The translations under genes were made by a program, and so were the position numbers. From positions 16,577 to 80,576 of the forward strand of contig NZ_JAVKPH010000018.1 in assembly GCF_031432425.1 (NCBI RefSeq): a stretch of DNA of 64,000 nt. The letters are read 5' to 3'. Shown here one piece after another: positions 26,258 through 34,474 of this stretch (its first letter is position 1; every line of letters starts with the position of its first letter). The DNA is from Ruixingdingia sedimenti (GTDB taxonomy: Bacteria > Pseudomonadota > Alphaproteobacteria > Rhodobacterales > Rhodobacteraceae). Under the pieces are notes generated by a model that saw only the letters and a program-made list of their open reading frames with translations, was not told the origin of the DNA and searched no databases.

Positions 26258-26886
26258 GATTACAACTCGACATCACGCCGGACCTCGTCGCCATGATGGC
26301 CGCCGAGATCAGGGCTGGCGAGCAGGCCGTGAGCCAAGCCGTCGGCGAGGCTGGCAACAGCGTGAAATCCTCCTGGCGCGCGCAGGTCACCGGCGCTGGC
26401 CTCGGTCAGCGCCTCGCCAACACCATCCGCTCCGAGCAGTTCCCCAAGGGCCGACCCAGCCTCAGCGCAGCCGCAGTCGTCTGGTCGAAGGCCCCGGTCA
26501 TCATCGGTGCCCATGAGACCGGCCCGCTGATCCGCTCTCGGAATGGGTTCTGGTTGGCGATCCCCACGCCCGCCGCCGGCAAATCCTCGCGCGGTGGGCG
26601 CATCACACCCGGCGAGTGGGAGCGCCGCTCGGGCCTGCGCCTGCGCTTCGTCTATCGCCGCACCGGCCCCAGCCTGTTGGTCGCCGAGGGGCGGCTCAAT
26701 GCCCGTGGACGCGCCGTGGCGAGCAGGTCGAGGACGGGCCGCGGCGTGACCACGGTCCCGATCTTTCTGCTCGTGCCGCAGGTGCAGCTGCGCAAACGGC
26801 TGGACCTCGCCCGCGATGCAGCGAGGGCGCAGGAGGCGATCCCAGGCGCGATCGTTGCGCATTGGGTGGAGACAAAACTGGGGTGA
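26254..26886 (+). CDS. DUF6441 family phage protein (minor tail, gpZ-like position)
   Basis: 210 aa. LANTIRSEQFPKGRPSLSAAAVVWSKAP and ITPGEWERRSGLRLRFVYR fit DUF6441 proteins, which are encoded between the head-tail joining protein and tail terminator in many alphaproteobacterial phages. By location it corresponds to lambda gpZ, a tail completion factor. Basic throughout. Function inferred from synteny. Confidence 0.75.
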   Translation: MRLQLDITPDLVAMMAAEIRAGEQAVSQAVGEAGNSVKSSWRAQVTGAGLGQRLANTIRSEQFPKGRPSLSAAAVVWSKAPVIIGAHETGPLIRSRNGFWLAIPTPAAGKSSRGGRITPGEWERRSGLRLRFVYRRTGPSLLVAEGRLNARGRAVASRSRTGRGVTTVPIFLLVPQVQLRKRLDLARDAARAQEAIPGAIVAHWVETKLG

Positions 26887-26957
26887 CCGCCGAAAATGGA
26901 CTGATCAGAATGCCATTGCCTTTCTTCGCATTGGACCTGCAGCCTGGCGTGCAGCCA

Positions 26958-27344
26958 TCAGTCCGCCCGCCACGCACCTATGAGGCGAAGGACGTCGTTG
27001 GCATCCTCAGGGGTGCGAAGCCGGAGTTTGAATTCGCCAAGAGCAGTTCGCTGTGCGTCAGGGAATTGCGCGAGGATGCTGGGCTCATCAACGAGGCCGG
27101 ATGCCAGCGCTGGTTTGCGGAAATACCACAGGATCCACTTCTGGTTCAGAACAGCTGCGTACTGCCAGCCACTATCTGTTTCGAAGCGAAGTTCCCGTTC
27201 AATGAAACCATGCCCAGATGGGCGGACCGTCATGCCATCGGGCAGTCTGGCATGCGCGAGAAGCACGTAAGCCCGGCGCACAGCTTCCTCGACTGACTTC
27301 GCGTCCTGCAGCTGCTTTTCGAGCTTATCGCTATCGACCAGCAT
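26958..27344 (-). CDS. Hypothetical protein on opposite strand inside the tail operon
   Basis: 128 aa, no recognised domain. N-terminal coiled helix (SDKLEKQLQDAKSVEEAVRRAYVLLAHARLP) and C-terminal EFKLRLRTPEDANDVLRLIGAWRAD. It breaks a run of rightward structural genes, with 71 and 97 non-coding bases on its two sides, the classic arrangement of a moron. Start ATG has GGGG upstream. Such genes are often expressed from the prophage and affect the host. Confidence 0.65.
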   Translation of the reverse strand: MLVDSDKLEKQLQDAKSVEEAVRRAYVLLAHARLPDGMTVRPSGHGFIERELRFETDSGWQYAAVLNQKWILWYFRKPALASGLVDEPSILAQFPDAQRTALGEFKLRLRTPEDANDVLRLIGAWRAD

Positions 27345-27441
27345 TCGTTACCCCATCCTAGGCTAGTACAGATCCTGGGAACCCTATCCGAAAAGCCCGG
27401 AAAAGACAGCATTCAGGATCACTTGAGGCCTTGGACGACAC

Positions 27442-27864
27442 ATGCCCACCCCCCGCGAAACCATCCTCTCGGCGCTGGCGGATCTGTTGCGCACGGTGCC
27501 GCATGTTCCGGTGCTGCGCGGCGAAGTCCTGCCCGAGCGCGTGCCCGCCGTCGGCCTGATGATCCTGCGCGACGGCGAGCCGGGCGAGCCGGGTGTCACG
27601 CTGTCACCGCTGCGCTACCACTACCAGCACCGGGCCGAGATCGAGGCGGTCGTGCAGGGCGAGGACCGTAACGCCAGTTTCAGTGCTCTCTGCGCGAGTA
27701 TAGGCGCGGTGATTTCCGCGGATCGCACGCTGGGCGGCCGGTGCGACTGGATCGAAGCGGAGGCACCGCGCCCGGTCGATCTGCCAGTCGAGGGCGCGGC
27801 CAGCCTGAAGGCGGCCGTGATACCGGTCATCCTGCACTACACCACCGCCGATCCGTTGGCCTGA
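27442..27864 (+). CDS. Tail terminator-like protein
   Basis: 140 aa. Pattern PRETILSALADLLRTVPHVPVLRGEVLPERVP and GGRCDWIEAEAPRP is that of small proteins encoded before the tail tube in this phage family, equivalent to lambda gpU, which caps the finished tail. Assignment rests on position and moderate family similarity. Confidence 0.72.
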   Translation: MPTPRETILSALADLLRTVPHVPVLRGEVLPERVPAVGLMILRDGEPGEPGVTLSPLRYHYQHRAEIEAVVQGEDRNASFSALCASIGAVISADRTLGGRCDWIEAEAPRPVDLPVEGAASLKAAVIPVILHYTTADPLA

Positions 27865-27892
27865 CCTACCCGACAATCCAAGGAGACACGAC

Positions 27893-28834
27893 ATGGCACG
27901 AGCCCAGGGGGCGCGGGCGCAGATGGCGCTGGCGTTCGAGACGACTTATGGCACCCCACCCGCTTCTGGCTTCACGCGCATTCCCTTCGCCAGCGCGACG
28001 CTAGGCGCGGAACAGCCGCTGCTGAACAGCGAGTTGCTGGGCTACGGTCGCGATCCGCTGCCGCCCATCAAGGATGCGGTGACGGCGGACGGCAATGTCG
28101 TCGTGCCCATCGATGCGCAGGGTTTCGGCTTCTGGCTGAAGGCGGCCTTCGGACAGCCGACCACGACCGGGGTCGACGCTCCATACACCCACGAGTTCCA
28201 ATCCGGGAACTGGACCCTACCCTCGATGGCGATCGAGACCGGCATGCCCGAGGTGCCGCGCTTTGCCATGTATTCCGGCTGCGTGCTCGACACGCTGTCA
28301 TGGCAGATGCAGCGCTCGGGCCTGCTGACGGCGACCGCGAGCCTCGTGGCGCAGGGCGAATCCACCGCCGCGGCTTCGGCTGCCGGCACGCTGGCGGACC
28401 TCGCCCTGCAGCGCTTCGGCCATTTCAACGGCGCGATCACGCGCGATGGCCAGCCCCTTGGCAACATCGTCTCGGCCGAGATCACTTATGCCAACAACCT
28501 CGACCGGGTGGAGACCATCCGCTCGGACGGGCGCATCGATGGTGCTGATCCAAGCATTGCCGCCCTCACGGGGCGCATCGAGGTGCGTTTCGCTGACCAA
28601 CTGCTGGTAACGCAGGCGATCAATGGCGATCCCTGCGAGATGAGTTTTGGCTACACGCTGCCCTCGGGCGAAAGCCTCACGCTGGTGGCGCATGCCGTCT
28701 ATCTGCCCCGCCCGCGCATCGAGATCGCGGGGCCGCAAGGGGTGCAGGCGACCTTCGACTGGCAGGCGGCGCGTGACGCCACGTTGGGCCGCATGTGCAC
28801 CGTCACCCTGATCAACGCTATCGAGGAATACTGA
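27893..28834 (+). CDS. Major tail tube protein
   Basis: 313 aa. N-terminus AQMALAFETTYGTPPASGFTRIPF is typical of tail tube proteins of this group. AAGGAG with a spacer of 7 bases precedes the ATG, a strong site in keeping with high expression. Polymerises around the tape measure to form the tube. Lies directly before the tail chaperone genes. Confidence 0.85.
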   Translation: MARAQGARAQMALAFETTYGTPPASGFTRIPFASATLGAEQPLLNSELLGYGRDPLPPIKDAVTADGNVVVPIDAQGFGFWLKAAFGQPTTTGVDAPYTHEFQSGNWTLPSMAIETGMPEVPRFAMYSGCVLDTLSWQMQRSGLLTATASLVAQGESTAAASAAGTLADLALQRFGHFNGAITRDGQPLGNIVSAEITYANNLDRVETIRSDGRIDGADPSIAALTGRIEVRFADQLLVTQAINGDPCEMSFGYTLPSGESLTLVAHAVYLPRPRIEIAGPQGVQATFDWQAARDATLGRMCTVTLINAIEEY

Positions 28835-28837
28835 TCC

Positions 28838-29275
28838 ATGCTGCGTCTGAACCTCGCCCGTGAGCCGCACTGGCTTGATCTCGGCCTCGGCGTGCGCGTG
28901 CGGGTCGAGCCGCTGACCACTGCACTGATGGTGGCCGCCCGCAGCGATCCGACCGTGCGCGGGTTGCCGGAAGGCACCAGCGACGACGAGATCGCCGTGG
29001 TCTTCGGCAAGGCGCTGGCCGAACGCGCCATCCTCGACTGGGAGGGCGTGGGCGACGCGGACGGAAGTCCCACGCCCGTGACACCCGAAGGCATCGCGGC
29101 CCTGCTCGACATCTGGCCGATCTTCGAGAAGTTCCAGATGGGCTATGTCGCGAAGGGTCTGGAGCTCGAGCAGGAAAAAAACGCCTCCGCGCCCTCGCCG
29201 ACTGGGTCTGGAGCGGGGGCGACGGCTATTGCGCGGCCTGCGAAGGGGCGTGCCCGGACTGCCCGCAAATCCTGA
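28838..29275 (+). CDS. Tail assembly chaperone (gpG-like)
   Basis: 145 aa. N-terminal domain with ARSDPTVRGLPEGTSDDEIAVVF-type sequence and a helical middle. The mRNA carries the slippery heptamer A AAA AAC (29176-29182) in frame, so a fraction of ribosomes should slip by -1 to make a longer gpG-T fusion. Residues after about 115 (SAPSPTGSGAGATA) are low-complexity, as expected of the non-shifted tail. It ends upstream of the tape measure gene. Confidence 0.82.
   Translation: MLRLNLAREPHWLDLGLGVRVRVEPLTTALMVAARSDPTVRGLPEGTSDDEIAVVFGKALAERAILDWEGVGDADGSPTPVTPEGIAALLDIWPIFEKFQMGYVAKGLELEQEKNASAPSPTGSGAGATAIARPAKGRARTARKS
29176..29182 (+). other. -1 programmed ribosomal frameshift site in tail chaperone gene
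   Basis: Zero-frame codons are CAG GAA AAA AAC, which place the heptamer A AAA AAC exactly in the X XXY YYZ register. After slippage the reading continues at CGC (29182) and stays open to the stop at 29509-29511. This is the canonical lambda G/GT arrangement. Confidence 0.85.
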
Positions 29276-29511
29276 ACGCACCGCGCACGCTCGAGGGCTG
29301 GCAGGTCTGGGATCTGGCCGGACGGCTTGGCGGTCAGATCCGCGCTGTCCCCGGCGTCGTGCTGGGCTGGGACATGAGCGCAGCCTTGTCGATGGCGGCG
29401 GCAATGGGCGTGGACGCTCGCGCCACAGCCGAGTTCCTGCCTGTGATCGAGGCGGTGATGGCGCGGCATCTCAATGATCAGATGGATGGCAGCAGGGAGG
29501 CTGACCCATGA
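29182..29511 (+). CDS. Frameshift extension of tail chaperone (gpT-like part of gpG-T)
   Basis: No start codon of its own is needed: this segment is read only after -1 slippage from the gpG frame. It adds 109 residues beginning RLRALADWVWSGGDGYC and ends overlapping the tape measure start (ATGA). It contains CxxCxxxCxxC (CAACEGACPDC), a possible zinc site, then LEGWQVWDLAGRLGGQIR and VVLGWDMSAALSMA, which look like genuine protein rather than a shadow frame. The predicted fusion is about 224 aa. It would bridge tape measure and tail tube subunits during assembly. Confidence 0.8.
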   Translation, partial: RLRALADWVWSGGDGYCAACEGACPDCPQILNAPRTLEGWQVWDLAGRLGGQIRAVPGVVLGWDMSAALSMAAAMGVDARATAEFLPVIEAVMARHLNDQMDGSREADP

Positions 29512-31958
29512 GCGAGAAACGCGTCAGTGTCCGCCTCTCGGCCACCGGCGGGCGGCAGGTGAAGGCCGAGCTCGAGGGCGTAGGCGAGGCCGGTGCCCGG
29601 GGCTTCGGTCGTCTGTCGCGCGAGATGGAAGGGGCGAATGCCCGGCTGGCGGCGTTCGCCCGGCGCGCGCGGGTGGCGATGGCGGCAGCCGCAGCGGCGA
29701 TCGCGGCGGCGGCCACCGCTATGATCCGCTCCGGTCTGCAGGTGATCGACAGCCAGGCCAAGCTGGCGGCCTCATTGAACACCACGGTCGAGAGCATCCA
29801 GGTCCTCGAGCGCGCGGGCGATCTCGCGGGCGTGTCGATGGGACAGGTCGAGCAGGCTGCCATGCAGCTGACCCGGCGGCTGAGCCAGGCCGCTGCTGGC
29901 ACGGGCCCCGCCGTCGATGCGCTGACCCGGCTGCGCCTCTCGGCCGCCGAGCTGCAGGCGCTGCCGCTCGACCAGCGCATCGCGCTGATCCAGGACCGGC
30001 TGGCCGAATTCGTGCCCGAAGCCGAGCGCGCGGCTGTCGCATCGCAGCTCTTCGGCGATCGGGCCGCATTGGTGTTCACGCGGATCGACACGGCGACGCT
30101 GCGGCAGGCGACACAGGACGTCCGGGACTTCGGCGTCGTGGTCTCCGACCAGGACGCCGCCCAGATCGAGCGGACGAACGACGCGATCTCGCGGCTGGGG
30201 CTGATCTGGCGCGGGCTGTCGAACCAGCTCGCCGTGGCCGCAGCGCCTGCGCTGGAGGCGGTGGCGGATGCCATGGCCACTGTCGCACGCACCACCGGAC
30301 CGCTCGGCATCGCCATTCGTGCGCTCTTCGAGAACCTCGGGCGTCTCACCTCCTATGCCGCTGGCATCGCCACTCTGATGGCCGGGCGCTTTGTGGCGGC
30401 CAAGATCGCGGCCGCTGCCTCGGTGCGGGGCCTTGCCATGGCGCTGGTCATCCTGCGCGGCGCGCTTCTGCGTCTGCCGCTGATCGGTCTCGTGGTCGCG
30501 GCGGGCGAGTTGATCCACTGGTTCGGCCGGTTGGTGCGCGGGGCGGACGGGTTTGGCAATGCGCTCTCGCTTCTCGGCGATCTTGCGCGCGAGGTCTGGG
30601 AGCGCATGCAACTCGGCGCAGTCGCCATGGGCCTCGCGATCATGGCGAGCTGGGCCGACATCAAGGCCGCGATCGCCGAGGCGCTGCAGGCCTCGCTGGA
30701 AGCCGTGGTCGGTTTTGGCAATGCCGCCCTGAACACCTTCCAGGGGGCGCTGGATGCGATCAAGGTGCTCTGGGGCGCGCTGCCCACGGCCATCGGGGAT
30801 TTCGCGTTTCAGGCCGCAAATGCGCTGATCGCAGGCGTCGAGGCCATGCTGAATGGCGTCGGGCGGCGCATCAACGGGTTTCTGGACGGGATCAATGCCG
30901 GTCTCGAGGCGCTGGGCATCGAACGGCGCGTCTCGCTGATCGGCAATCTGGAGCTTGGCCGCATCGACAACCCCTTTGCGGGATCGGCAGCTGAGGCCGG
31001 GACTGAGGCACGCGCGGCGTTTCAGGCGGCGTTCACGGCAGAGCCAATCACCATGCCTGATCTGGGGCTTGGGACCTATGCCGAGGAGGCACGCGGTCAG
31101 GCCGAGGCACTGCGCGAGGTGATGTCAGGCGTGGTCGAGGCGGCGACGGCGCCGCTGGAGTCGGTGGCTGCGCTCAGAGAGGCTGTGGCCGCGTCGGGTG
31201 TCGATGCTGAAACCGCCCTCACGGGCGCGCGCGCCGCGGCCGAGGGGCTGGAGGACGCGCTCGATGCCACGGGCGAGGCCGCGGGCCGCGCGGGTGGCGC
31301 CGGTCGTGGGGCGGGCCAGGCGCTGCGCGCGGCGGCGGACACCGCGCGAGATGCCTGGGAGGCCACCGCCGATGCGGTGCGCGCGGCACAGGAGCGCTCC
31401 CGCGAGATCGCCCAAGGCCTCGCGCAGGACATCGTTGGGCCGATCAAGGAAGCGCTGAAATCAGGCGAGTTCACCTGGGAGACATTCGCCAGCGCCATCT
31501 CGCGCATTGCCCAGAACCTGGCGAACCGGCTGATCGAACTGGCCTTCAAACCGATCGAGAACGCAATCATGCGCGCTTTCTCGGGCATGGGCGGCGGTGG
31601 CGGGTTCTTCGCGAGCCTCTTCGGCTTCGCCAAAGGCGGGGTCTTTGCGGATGGCCAGGAACTGACGGCCTTCGCGCGCGGGGGCGTGGTGAACCGCCCC
31701 ACGGTCTTCCCCTTCTCCCGCGGCATCGGGCTGATGGGCGAGGCCGGGCCCGAAGCGATCCTGCCGCTGCGGCGCGGGCGCGACGGGCGGCTGGGGGTCG
31801 AGATGAACAGCGGGCCCGCCCAACCCGCGCAAGACATGTCGACGCGCATCATCAACGTGCTCGATCCGTCCGTCGTCGGCGACTACCTCGCCACGCCCTC
31901 AGGCGAGCGCGCCATCCTGAATGTCATCCGCCGCAACCGGAGTGCGCTGAATGCCTGA
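29508..31958 (+). CDS. Tail tape measure protein
   Basis: 816 aa. The start has the family pattern VSVRLSATGGRQVKAELEGVGEAG. An Ala-rich helix region follows, then hydrophobic stretches (about 295-345), long coiled coils and a C-terminal glycine-rich part ending in KGGVFADGQEL and GLMGEAGPEAILPLRRGRDGRLGVEM. Length predicts a tail of moderate size. It sets tail length and is ejected with the DNA. Couples to gpT by ATGA. Confidence 0.92.
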   Translation: MSEKRVSVRLSATGGRQVKAELEGVGEAGARGFGRLSREMEGANARLAAFARRARVAMAAAAAAIAAAATAMIRSGLQVIDSQAKLAASLNTTVESIQVLERAGDLAGVSMGQVEQAAMQLTRRLSQAAAGTGPAVDALTRLRLSAAELQALPLDQRIALIQDRLAEFVPEAERAAVASQLFGDRAALVFTRIDTATLRQATQDVRDFGVVVSDQDAAQIERTNDAISRLGLIWRGLSNQLAVAAAPALEAVADAMATVARTTGPLGIAIRALFENLGRLTSYAAGIATLMAGRFVAAKIAAAASVRGLAMALVILRGALLRLPLIGLVVAAGELIHWFGRLVRGADGFGNALSLLGDLAREVWERMQLGAVAMGLAIMASWADIKAAIAEALQASLEAVVGFGNAALNTFQGALDAIKVLWGALPTAIGDFAFQAANALIAGVEAMLNGVGRRINGFLDGINAGLEALGIERRVSLIGNLELGRIDNPFAGSAAEAGTEARAAFQAAFTAEPITMPDLGLGTYAEEARGQAEALREVMSGVVEAATAPLESVAALREAVAASGVDAETALTGARAAAEGLEDALDATGEAAGRAGGAGRGAGQALRAAADTARDAWEATADAVRAAQERSREIAQGLAQDIVGPIKEALKSGEFTWETFASAISRIAQNLANRLIELAFKPIENAIMRAFSGMGGGGGFFASLFGFAKGGVFADGQELTAFARGGVVNRPTVFPFSRGIGLMGEAGPEAILPLRRGRDGRLGVEMNSGPAQPAQDMSTRIINVLDPSVVGDYLATPSGERAILNVIRRNRSALNA

Positions 31959-33123
31959 GGTGGGAGGCCTGCCCCCGCCACCCCTCTGGCCCTTCCCGGT
32001 CGCGCAGGAGATCGCTGAGGTGCTGGAACGGCGCACCGATGTGCTGACATCGCGCGCGGGCGAACAGCGCATCGCGCTGCGTCCTCGTCCGCGCGAGATC
32101 GTCAGCTTCCGGCACAGGCTCGACGCGCTGGGCATGGCGCGCGCGGGGGAACTGGCACGCGCGGGGTTCGCTGGAGACTGGCATGTGCCGCTCTGGCACA
32201 TGGCGCTGCAGCCGGGGGGCGACCTGGAACAAGGCGCCACCGAGATCCCGCTCGATACGGGGCTCTCGGATTTCCGGGCGGGCGACGCGGCGGCGATCGC
32301 GGTCGATGGCCGTGAGGCGGCGGCGGTTACCATCGCCAGCGTACAGCCCGACCGGCTGATCCTTGCGGAGCCTCTGGTGCTGCAACTGCCGAGTCCGACG
32401 GTGGCGGCGCGGCGCATTACCATCGCGCCGATCCGCGCCGGCGTGCTGACTGCAGGCGTCGAGATCACCCGCCGCAGGCAGGGAGATGGCACGGTGACGG
32501 CCAGCTTTCTCTTGCGCGAGGCGCCCGACCTCACCGCACCGGTGCTGCCGACCTATCTCGGCCGCCCGGTCCAGACCGACCCCAGCATCCCGCGTCGCCC
32601 GCTCAGCGCCAGCCTGCGCCGCACGGTCGAATATGTCGACAATGGCTTCGGCCCGGTGGTTGTCGAGCCGATGCGCGACGTCTTCGAGCGCAGCGAAACG
32701 ATCACGCTGAAGGCGCAAGGCCCCATTGCGCGTCACGCCCTGCGCCGCTGGCTCTGGTCACTCCGAGGGCGGCAGGCCAGCTTCTGGCTGCCGACCTGGG
32801 GGCGCGAACTGCAACTGCGCGCAGCCATGACCCAAGGCTCGGTGCTGATGCGCGTGGCCCCCGTCGCGGCGCTAGATGCCTATCTCGGCCGCCCGATCAT
32901 GCTGGAGACGCCCACCGCGCTGCGCTTCCGGACGATCACCGCAGCCATCGCCGAGGGCGCGGATCACAGGCTCACGCTGTCCTCGAACCTCGGCGAGCCG
33001 GTCCCTATCGCGACGAGGGTGCATTTCCTGACCGCGATGCGCGCAGATGCCGACCGCGTCGAGATCCAGCATGGCTCAGTGGCGAGCGAGGTCACGTTGC
33101 CTGTCATCGAGGTGCCTGCATGA
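31951..33123 (+). CDS. Distal tail / minor tail protein
   Basis: 390 aa. The ordered regions PPPPLWPFPVAQEI and PREIVSFRHRLDALGMARAGELARA, plus the later VEYVDNGFGPVVVEP and LRRWLWSLRGRQASFWLPTWG, are typical of a tail protein next to BR0599 in gene-transfer-agent-like and siphophage clusters. It overlaps the tape measure gene by 8 bases. Expected position is the tail tip or distal tail ring. Confidence 0.7.
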   Translation: MPEVGGLPPPPLWPFPVAQEIAEVLERRTDVLTSRAGEQRIALRPRPREIVSFRHRLDALGMARAGELARAGFAGDWHVPLWHMALQPGGDLEQGATEIPLDTGLSDFRAGDAAAIAVDGREAAAVTIASVQPDRLILAEPLVLQLPSPTVAARRITIAPIRAGVLTAGVEITRRRQGDGTVTASFLLREAPDLTAPVLPTYLGRPVQTDPSIPRRPLSASLRRTVEYVDNGFGPVVVEPMRDVFERSETITLKAQGPIARHALRRWLWSLRGRQASFWLPTWGRELQLRAAMTQGSVLMRVAPVAALDAYLGRPIMLETPTALRFRTITAAIAEGADHRLTLSSNLGEPVPIATRVHFLTAMRADADRVEIQHGSVASEVTLPVIEVPA

Positions 33124-33986
33124 CCTATGCCAGTATCGAGTCCTCGGTTGCCGAGGGCCGCCCCTATTTCCTCTACCAGTTCGTCGAGAGGGATAATGTC
33201 TGGCGTTTCACCAGCCGGGCCACGGCCTGGACCAGCACGGGGAGCGGCGGGAGCGAAATCACCTGGGAGCCTGCTGCCGTCGCCCATGGCGATGTGGTGC
33301 AGACGAGCGAGATCGAGCGCGGGCGGCTGGAACTGACCTGGCCACTCTCGCATCCCTTCGCGCGGAGGTTCCTGGCACCCTTGGGCAATACGCCCGTGAC
33401 GCTGACGATCTTCCGCGGTCACGAACAGGTGCTGGGCGAAACGGTCGCGCATTGGAAGGGCCGCGTCGTGGGCGCGGAGGTGGAAGGGCAGCGCATCCTC
33501 CTGCAGGCCGAGTCGATCTTCAGCACGCTGCGCCGAGCCGGGGTGCGGGCGAAGTACCAGAAGCTGTGCCGCCATGCCCTCTACGGGCGCGGCTGCGAGC
33601 TCGACATCGCGCTTTATTGGCTGACTGGCACGGTGACAGCCATATCCGGTACCGGTCTGTCCGTGACGATCCCAGAAGCGGCAGCCGAGCCCGATGGCTG
33701 GTATCGCGGTGGCGTGCTGCGCCTTGGCGTGCAGCTTGGCTTCATCACCGGCCATGCCGGAGCGGTGCTGACCCTCTCACGCCCGATGCCGGAGCTGGCG
33801 GCGGCGCTTGCTGCGCCAGAGATCGACCCGGACACGGGCGAGCCACTGCCTGTCCTGCTCGACATCGCCCCGGGTTGCGATCTGCGCGCAGCCACCTGCG
33901 CGGCCAAGTTCGGCAATCTTCTCAATTTCGGGGGCTTTCCCGAGATCCCGGGCCGCAACCCGCTCGGCGGCGGCTCCATCGTCTGA
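33120..33986 (+). CDS. Phage BR0599 family tail protein (DUF2163-like)
   Basis: 288 aa. The diagnostic region has KLCRHALYGRGCELD, later CDLRAATCAAKFGNLLNFGGFPEIPG, with paired cysteines. BR0599/DUF2163 proteins are part of the baseplate hub in GTA-like tails. The ATG overlaps the previous stop codon. Confidence 0.85.
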   Translation: MTYASIESSVAEGRPYFLYQFVERDNVWRFTSRATAWTSTGSGGSEITWEPAAVAHGDVVQTSEIERGRLELTWPLSHPFARRFLAPLGNTPVTLTIFRGHEQVLGETVAHWKGRVVGAEVEGQRILLQAESIFSTLRRAGVRAKYQKLCRHALYGRGCELDIALYWLTGTVTAISGTGLSVTIPEAAAEPDGWYRGGVLRLGVQLGFITGHAGAVLTLSRPMPELAAALAAPEIDPDTGEPLPVLLDIAPGCDLRAATCAAKFGNLLNFGGFPEIPGRNPLGGGSIV

Positions 33987-34025
33987 CACGCCCCACAGGC
34001 ACCAATCCACAATCGGCATTCTCTT

Positions 34026-34274
34026 ATGGTCTGGACATTCATTGCCCGGCTCGTCCTGGGGCTGGTGCTCTCGGCGATCTCCTATGCGCTGAGCCCGCGC
34101 CCCAAGGTCGAGAAGCCGCAGGCCGCGGGTCTCGACGACTTCTCGCTGCCCACTGCCGAAGAAGGCCGGCCGATCCCGGTGGTCTTCGGGACGGTGCTGA
34201 TCACCGGGCCGAATGTCGTCTGGGCAGGCGACCTGAAGGTCGATCCGATCAGGAAGAAAGGCGGCAAGAAATGA
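34026..34274 (+). CDS. Small tail-associated membrane-type protein
   Basis: 82 aa. N-terminal hydrophobic helix (FIARLVLGLVLSAISYAL) followed by PLPTAEEGRPIPVVFGTVLITGPNVVW-like sequence that matches the N-terminal segment of many phage tail tip proteins. Positioned before the VWA-containing tip protein. Likely helps tip assembly; not established. Confidence 0.7.
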   Translation: MVWTFIARLVLGLVLSAISYALSPRPKVEKPQAAGLDDFSLPTAEEGRPIPVVFGTVLITGPNVVWAGDLKVDPIRKKGGKK

Positions 34275-34474
34275 CGCGCGTGACGATCCAGGACCTGCGC
34301 GATGCGCGCTATTGCCTCGCGGGCGTGCGGCCATGGTTCCGTCGCCATGGGCTCGACTGGCAGGACTTCCTCGCGCGCGGCATCGAGGCCGATCGGCTGC
34401 GTGCCACCGGGGATGCGCTGGTGGAACCCGTGATCCGGATCGCGGAGACGCGGGAGCGCACACATGGGCGGTAG
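34271..34474 (+). CDS. Small hypothetical tail-region protein
   Basis: 67 aa, starting MTRVTIQDLRDARYCLAGVR, overlapping the previous stop (ATGA) and the next start by 11 bases. Resembles small proteins with WFRRHGLDWQDFLARGI that recur beside tail tip genes in this phage type. Function unknown. Confidence 0.68.
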   Translation: MTRVTIQDLRDARYCLAGVRPWFRRHGLDWQDFLARGIEADRLRATGDALVEPVIRIAETRERTHGR

